The notes under the pieces were generated by a model. That model ran no database searches, was not told where the DNA came from, and saw only the letters and a program-made list of their open reading frames with translations. DNA of 64,000 bases from Capitulum mitella. Taxonomy: Eukaryota > Arthropoda > Thecostraca > Pollicipedomorpha > Pollicipedidae. Below are positions 59,336 through 64,000 of the stretch, in pieces (position 1 is the stretch's first letter; the number at the start of each line of letters is the position of its first letter). The position numbers and the translations under genes were made by a program. The stretch is taken from assembly GCA_030062745.1 (NCBI GenBank), contig CP099845.1:17400903-17464902 (forward strand), written 5' to 3'.

Positions 59336-59778
59336 GTGGGTGCCGGCCGGGCCGCCGGGCCGCCGCCTGCAGACGCAGGCGCGGCCTCCGAATCGCGGGA
59401 CCTCGGGGCAGAGGGAGCGCGGACCGCAGCCCGCAGCGGAGAACCTGGGGCCGGGAGCGCGAGCCGTGGGCCGACGGAAGGTCGCCGCGCCTGTCGGGCC
59501 ATTAACTCGAAACACGTGTCGCGGCCGGTTAACACGGGTGATTGGACCGATTTGCGGCAGGAAGTGTAGATCACCACTGCTTCTTTACGTGGATCTTGCA
59601 GATTGTGTTTCTGTGGATCCGTAGACGTAGTCATGGACACAGCTTGCTATCACGTTGCAATGAGGACAATGTTTTGTCACAGACTTATGGAATGTTCTAC
59701 ACCTGGAAATGATGTTAGGTGACTGGTCATGTGCTCAGCTTTTTAGTCTGTGACGACAACAGTTGACTGCAGTTTCCG

Positions 59779-60226
59779 CTGGTGGCCGCGTGCTCGGGCT
59801 GTTGTAGTTGCTGGCTGGGGCCGGTGATGTGAGCGCTGTTTGTGTGTAATTTGCCGGCTGTTGGCCGCCTGCTTGGGCTGTTGGAGTTGCTGGCTGGGGC
59901 CGGTGATGTGAGCGCTGTTTGTGTGTAATTTGCCGGCTGTTGGCCGCCTGCTCGGGCTTCTGGAGTTGCTGGCTGGGGCCGGTGATGTGAGCGCTGTTTG
60001 TGTGTAATTTGCCGGCTGTTGGCCGCCTGCTCGGGCTGTTGGAGTTGCTGGCTGGGGCCGGTGATGTGAGCGCTGTTTGTGTGTAGGTTGCCGGCTGTTG
60101 GCCGCCTGCTCAGGCTCCTTGAGTTGCTGGCTGGGGCTGGTGATGTGAGCGCTGTTTGTGTGTAATTTGCCGGCTGTTGGCCGCCTGCTCAGGCTCCTTG
60201 AGTTGCTGGCTGGGGCCGGTGATGTA
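59779..60226 (+). repeat. Minisatellite, 79-bp unit, nearly six copies
   Basis: TTGCCGGCTGTTGGCCGCCT ... GGAGTTGCTGGCTGGGGCCG ... GTGAGCGCTGTTTGTGTGTA, with few differences between copies. Confidence 0.95.
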
Positions 60227-60608
60227 TGCCGGCCGCCGGTGTGGCGCCATGCCGCACCGGTTGCCGCCGGGCGCCGGGCGACGGTTTGTCCTCGCGTGTA
60301 TTCGCGCCACCATCGGACCGCTGTTATTTGGCGTGATTCGGCGACTGTGCTGATTGTGATACAGCAGGCGGCTGCAGCGGGCACGCTAGGTCGGCTCGGC
60401 AGGGGCCGTCTGGCCAGCAGTTTGAGCGCTGTTGATGGCCAAGTCCGTGTGCCAGCACTATTCGCTGGAACAGTATGCATGCACCTTTTGACAGTCCTGC
60501 CGCCGGACACAGGGACGTGACACTGTGATGGCTTCTCAGGCGGCAGGATGGTCCCTGTGTTCGGCGGCGGTTTATGGGGGGGGGGGAACGCTGGCGGCAG
60601 CGGCAGCC

Positions 60609-61053
60609 GGCGGCGGAGGACGGTGCGGCTGCTCCTGCCGGCGGTAGTGTTGTGTGGAACAGTCTGGCGGCGGAGGACGGTGCGGCTGCTCCTGCCGGCG
60701 GTAGTGTTGTGTGGAACAGTCTGGCGGCGGTGGGCGGTGCGGCTGCTCCTGCCGGCGGTAGTGTTGTGTGGAACAGTCTGGCGGCGGAGGACGGTGCGGC
60801 TTCTACTGCCGGCGGTAGTGTTGTGTGGAACAGTCTGGCGGCGGAGGACGGTGCGGCTGCTCCTGCCGGCGGTAGTGTTGTGTGGAACAGTCTGGCGGCG
60901 GTGGGCGGTGCGGCTGCTCCTGCCGGCGGTAGTGTTGTGTGGAACAGTCTGGCGGCGGAGGACTGTGCGGCTGCTCCTGCCGGCGGTAGTGTTGTGTGGA
61001 GCAGTCTGGCGGCGGTGGGCGGTGCGGCTGCTCCTGCCGGCGGTAGTGTTATC
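60609..61053 (+). repeat. Minisatellite, 57-bp unit, nearly eight copies
   Basis: GGCTGCTCCTGCCGGCGGTA and GTGTTGTGTGGAACAGTCTG units. They alternate GGAGGACGGTG and GTGGGCGGTG variants in a higher-order pattern. The 57-base unit keeps two + strand frames and one - strand frame open. Confidence 0.95.
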
Positions 61054-61603
61054 GGGCGCAGACTGAGTCTCGCGCCGATCTCATTACCAGATGTCAGGCC
61101 CGGGGATTGCGTCCGACGCGGCGAGACCAGAGGTGGGGGCTGGGCGGGGGGGGGGGGCAGTGTAGGCTGCGTACTGCGCCGAGAGGGGCTGCTGTCACTG
61201 ACGTAGCCATCGCGCCAGGCCGGCGTTCCCGCCTCAGAGAGGGGTGTGACGGGTCCACGTACATGCACATACAGAGAAGGTAGAATGTTGTTTCTCTCAA
61301 GAACTGGGAGAAGTAAATTAACTTAATTAGTGCTAACGGCGTATCACTCGTAGTGACAGTTTTCCATGCTGTAGCATGATTATTGAAAGGACACCATCTC
61401 TTTTATTATGCGATTGTCGTTGGTTGTGCTGTTTGGGTTTGTCGCATCAGCACAGTACATATTGATCTTTGCGGTTGCATTTACACGCATTTGCAAGTGA
61501 TGTCACGATCACCGTAATCCATAATAATTTTGTGTTTACCGAACTGTTTTTCACCACTTACGTTCACTTTTCTTCAATTTGTCTTTGTGTCTTTCTGTTG
61601 CAG

Positions 61604-61675
61604 TATTTAGGATGTGTGCAAGTTTACGAGTCTCGGGGCATGCAAGTGTGCGAGGACGCGCTCAGAATGGTGCGG
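61604..61675 (+). CDS. numb: numb exon: PTB domain, second segment
   Basis: 24 codons between CTTTCTGTTGCAG|TAT and GTGCGG|GTAAGT, phase 0-0. It encodes [20 protein letters not shown] and then RMVR. This is the diagnostic YLG(C/H)V-V-ESRGM motif of Numb-family PTB domains (first beta strand and start of helix 2). It joins in frame to CSFHVK of the previous exon and SQRRRP of the next. Confidence 0.97.
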
Positions 61676-62022
61676 GTAAGTGACCCGATTGGTTATGATG
61701 CTCTGTCTCGTGTGGGCATCGAAGCTACTTTTTATCTCTACGCATGTGCCTGTTTTAGACACGGACCGTTGTGCTTTGGTTAGGGAGGTCGTCTGTTCTA
61801 GAAAACAAACCTCAGCTTTAACGTCGAGTTCGGCAGACTTACTGGAATGATGTGTATGTTGCGGGCTTACGTTGTTAATTTAACATACCACTTCGGCCTT
61901 GTGTGTTCTGTTTTGGTCGTGGTCCATCAGATAGTTCAATGCTTGTTTGAGCATGTGACTGTATTGAGCTGGCGGCGACTGTTGTGTGCTGTCGGCGCTG
62001 ACCTGTCACCTCCGCTGGCCAG
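61676..62022 (+). other. numb: numb intron (347 bp)
   Basis: GT...AG, phase 0, nothing else recognised. The acceptor is CTCCGCTGGCCAG. Confidence 0.88.
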
Positions 62023-62100
62023 TCTCAGCGTCGCCGGCCGCTGCGCGGAGTGCTGTACGTCTCTGGTGACGGCCTGCGCGTGGTGGACGACGAGACCAAG
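62023..62100 (+). CDS. numb: numb exon: PTB domain, third segment
   Basis: 26 codons between CTGGCCAG|TCT and ACCAAG|GTGAGC, phase 0-0. It encodes [20 protein letters not shown] followed by VDDETK. The fly counterpart is near identical in this segment, whereas vertebrate Numb has a KKAVKAVLWVSADGLRVVDE type, so this exon favours an arthropod source. A second AG six bases in (after TCTCAG) would shorten the exon by two codons. The longer form fits the length of the fly protein. Confidence 0.95.
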
Positions 62101-62853
62101 GTGAGCAGAGCCCACTGCGCCCCGTGCCTCACCAGCCAGGTGGACCCTGAGCCGAGACGCCCGGCCAGCTAATCACTGCCATGACTCGCCGGCAGAGATA
62201 GGTAGGTCGAGAGGTGTTCGTTAAACTCTGCAGTTCGAGAGGTGCTCGTTATACTCTGCGATGTACTGACCCTGTCTGGTCAAGGTGCGATGCCAGACGC
62301 GGTCATTCGACCATTGTGGGGTGGTCCGTCAACGTAGCGTGTATGTAAGAATACAACGTTCGGAGTTCTAACTCCGCATTCTAGTCTGCGGCCGCAAGCG
62401 CGAAGTGTAGTCTCTTAGAAAGTTATGGTGGAATGCTTTGTCTTCGGGGCTGCAGCTGCGCAGTGTTTCACGTCTGTGCATGCAGGGACTTTGTACGATC
62501 CATTTCGACACACTGGGCGGCGTCCGATACCTTGTCGCTCTGTTGGCCTCAGGTCATGTCTGGCAGAGTGATGGCTTAGCGTGTGGTCGGTACCCGCCGG
62601 TCAGTGGTCTGTTGCTGGAATGCTACGTTCAGATGCACATTTGGTATGTCTCCTGATCTGGTGTCCCCTGCTGCCTTGCTGTATATGAAGAGACCGTTGC
62701 TGCGGAAGTTTGCGGTTGGTTAGGAGATGGATGTTGCTTATGCGTGTGGTGAACAACTGTCCGGCCATGTCGTTGGCAGACGGGCGGAGGATGGAGACCG
62801 CGCGTTGTTACGCCGTCCTGAGGTTGATGCCCATGTTTGGTTTGGCTCGGCAG
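62101..62853 (+). other. numb: numb intron (753 bp)
   Basis: GT...AG, phase 0. No repeat array or other gene was seen. Confidence 0.88.
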
Positions 62854-62994
62854 GATCTAATCGTGGACCAGACGATCGAGAAGGTGTCATTCTGCGCACC
62901 GGACCGCAACCACGAGCGTGGCTTCTCGTACATCTGCCGGGACGGCACCACCCGGCGCTGGATGTGCCACACCTTCCTAGCCGTCCGTGAATCG
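62854..62994 (+). CDS. numb: numb exon: PTB domain, fourth segment
   Basis: 47 codons between TGGCTCGGCAG|GAT and GAATCG|GTCAGT, phase 0-0. It begins [20 protein letters not shown], continues [19 protein letters not shown] and ends TFLAVRES. These are the strands around the peptide-binding groove of the Numb PTB domain, and [13 protein letters not shown] is unique to the Numb family. The next residues in known Numb proteins (GERLSHAVGC, the C-terminal PTB helix) are not found before 64000. The gene is therefore cut by the window edge, losing the end of the PTB domain, the NumbF region and the DPF/NPF endocytic motifs. The donor GTCAGT is slightly non-consensus. Confidence 0.97.
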
Positions 62995-63188
62995 GTCAGT
63001 CGAACAGCACACAATCAACAGTGGTATCGCCAGTGGCCGCCCGCCTCTGTGTGTGCGGTAAACCCCCGCCGGCCGACAGATCGGGGCGGCCCTGCGGACT
63101 GACCCGCGCGCGCCTGATCCGGTCTCCGCCGCTGCCGTGCTGATGTTCACCGCTGTCCTGCCTGTCCTGGCCGTCGGGCCGCGGCTCT

Positions 63189-63220
<32 letters not shown>

Positions 63221-64000
63221 ACAGTGGGCGGCAGTGGCGGACCTCTCGGCCCTGAGCCCGGTCCGGGACGACTGCGTCCGCTCGGCGCCGCCACCGGCCC
63301 GCCCGGCCGTCGGCAGTGCGGTCCGCGTCGTGAGCAGGCCGTTCATCATCGTTGCGGCCGCGCTCAGTGACACGGTCGGCGGGACAGCACGGGCCCACCG
63401 ACGGCCTGAGGACGGAATGGGTACGGCCGATGGCCGGGTCTTCACGGCAGGGTCGGTTACCGTCGCCCGGCCTGTTTGGCACGTAACGACACCGGTGACG
63501 GTGCCGCGATGGTCGGCCGCCCGCTCCGTGTCCGATGTACGGACGCCGTGTGCTCTGTGTTGCCAGGTCTCACGCCGACGCTGCTGCGGCGACTTTTCCC
63601 CAGTTTAGGACAGCTCTCGTTTCTGTTCGTTTCTTCGGCTTTTCGCCCGCTGGTTTGCATCGTCACATTCCGAATTGCTCAGAACTGTTGCCCGCGTCTG
63701 ACTCTGAACTTAGACATATTGACATTTGTTTCGTACATGACGCCTTTGCAGACGTTCATTTCCTGGAAGGTAGTTAACTGCATTACCCGGTAATTTAGTT
63801 ACAACAGCGAACCCAGCAAAAGTACACTGATTTTGTTGTTATATTGTTATTGAGTTACTGCAGCAAAGGAAGACATTGTTGATTTTGCAGGCGAAAAACT
63901 GTCCAACTGCGTTTTCTCCTTGCATTTTCCCCTTTTCCCTTTCCCTAGCAACCACTAATTAGTGAGTCGTGCTGAGGCTCGGTTTCTGTTCGGACAGCCC
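62995..64000 (+). other. numb: numb intron, continuing past the window
   Basis: GC-rich sequence with a (GGCTCC)n run at 63181-63218 and a T-rich end. No frame carries the expected next Numb peptide. Confidence 0.75.

Larger units (their letters stand above)
59336..61603 (+). other. numb: numb intron between PTB exons 1 and 2
   Basis: 2.27 kb, GT...AG, phase 0. It contains two large minisatellites (59779-60226 and 60609-61053). The rest, including 61060-61600, shows no gene. Confidence 0.85.

Noticed and set aside
60324..61268. 314-codon - strand and 210-codon + strand frames
   Set aside because: Both are products of the 57-bp minisatellite, which stays open in several frames at once, and lie inside a numb intron.
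62029..62100. Acceptor six bases further in for the third PTB exon
   Set aside because: It would delete two residues relative to fly Numb. The upstream AG gives the matching length.

Overview
This is eukaryotic nuclear DNA, most likely from an arthropod. One protein-coding gene is clearly recognisable: the 5' half of a plus-strand numb orthologue (Notch-inhibiting, PTB-domain endocytic adaptor). Its exons start at about 31.4 kb and the gene runs off the right edge. The arthropod call rests on two things. The Numb peptide agrees with the insect protein in places where vertebrate Numb differs (for example [14 protein letters not shown] and [20 protein letters not shown]), and there is an interstitial (CCTAA)n/(TTAGG)n tract of the arthropod telomere type at 3.4-3.6 kb. 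The species cannot be named from the sequence. No prokaryotic gene, rRNA, intact tRNA or CRISPR array was seen.

Layout. From 1 to about 26.4 kb the DNA is comparatively AT-rich and without a recognisable gene. It holds a degenerate minisatellite (1-430), a foldback (635-841), the TTAGG tract, satellite-like tandem arrays (10.3-11.0, 13.0-13.6 and 20.1-22.8 kb), a degenerate 20-bp repeat field whose polarity flips near 18.6 kb, TIR elements (a piggyBac-like MITE at 8.5-9.7 kb and a hAT-like MITE with a perfect 8-bp target duplication at 11.5-11.7 kb), and an isolated GC/CpG-rich block at 14.5-14.8 kb that ends in a good splice donor. From about 26.4 kb onward the DNA becomes markedly GC- and CpG-rich.

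numb. Exon 1 (31432-31479) encodes a myristoylatable Met-Gly N-terminus. A candidate cassette exon (42156-42254) encodes a basic peptide. Further exons at 59090-59335, 61604-61675, 62023-62100 and 62854-62994 encode the basic aPKC-target segment and the first two thirds of the PTB domain. All junctions are phase 0 with GT/AG borders. The last PTB exon and the C-terminal part of the protein lie beyond 64000. The first intron, about 27.6 kb if the cassette is skipped, is packed with GC-rich minisatellites (unit lengths about 32-79 bp). It also carries three TTAA-flanked elements of about 1.2 kb and hAT-like MITEs, one of them nested inside a relative.

The long open frames in the GC-rich half are by-products of minisatellites and low stop-codon density, not genes. 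I found no undescribed multi-gene system. The most interesting items are the candidate numb cassette exon with triplicated acceptors, the TTAA-flanked element family, the self-nested MITE, the polarity-switching satellite, and the recurrence of AGGTCA-type half-sites in unrelated repeat families.
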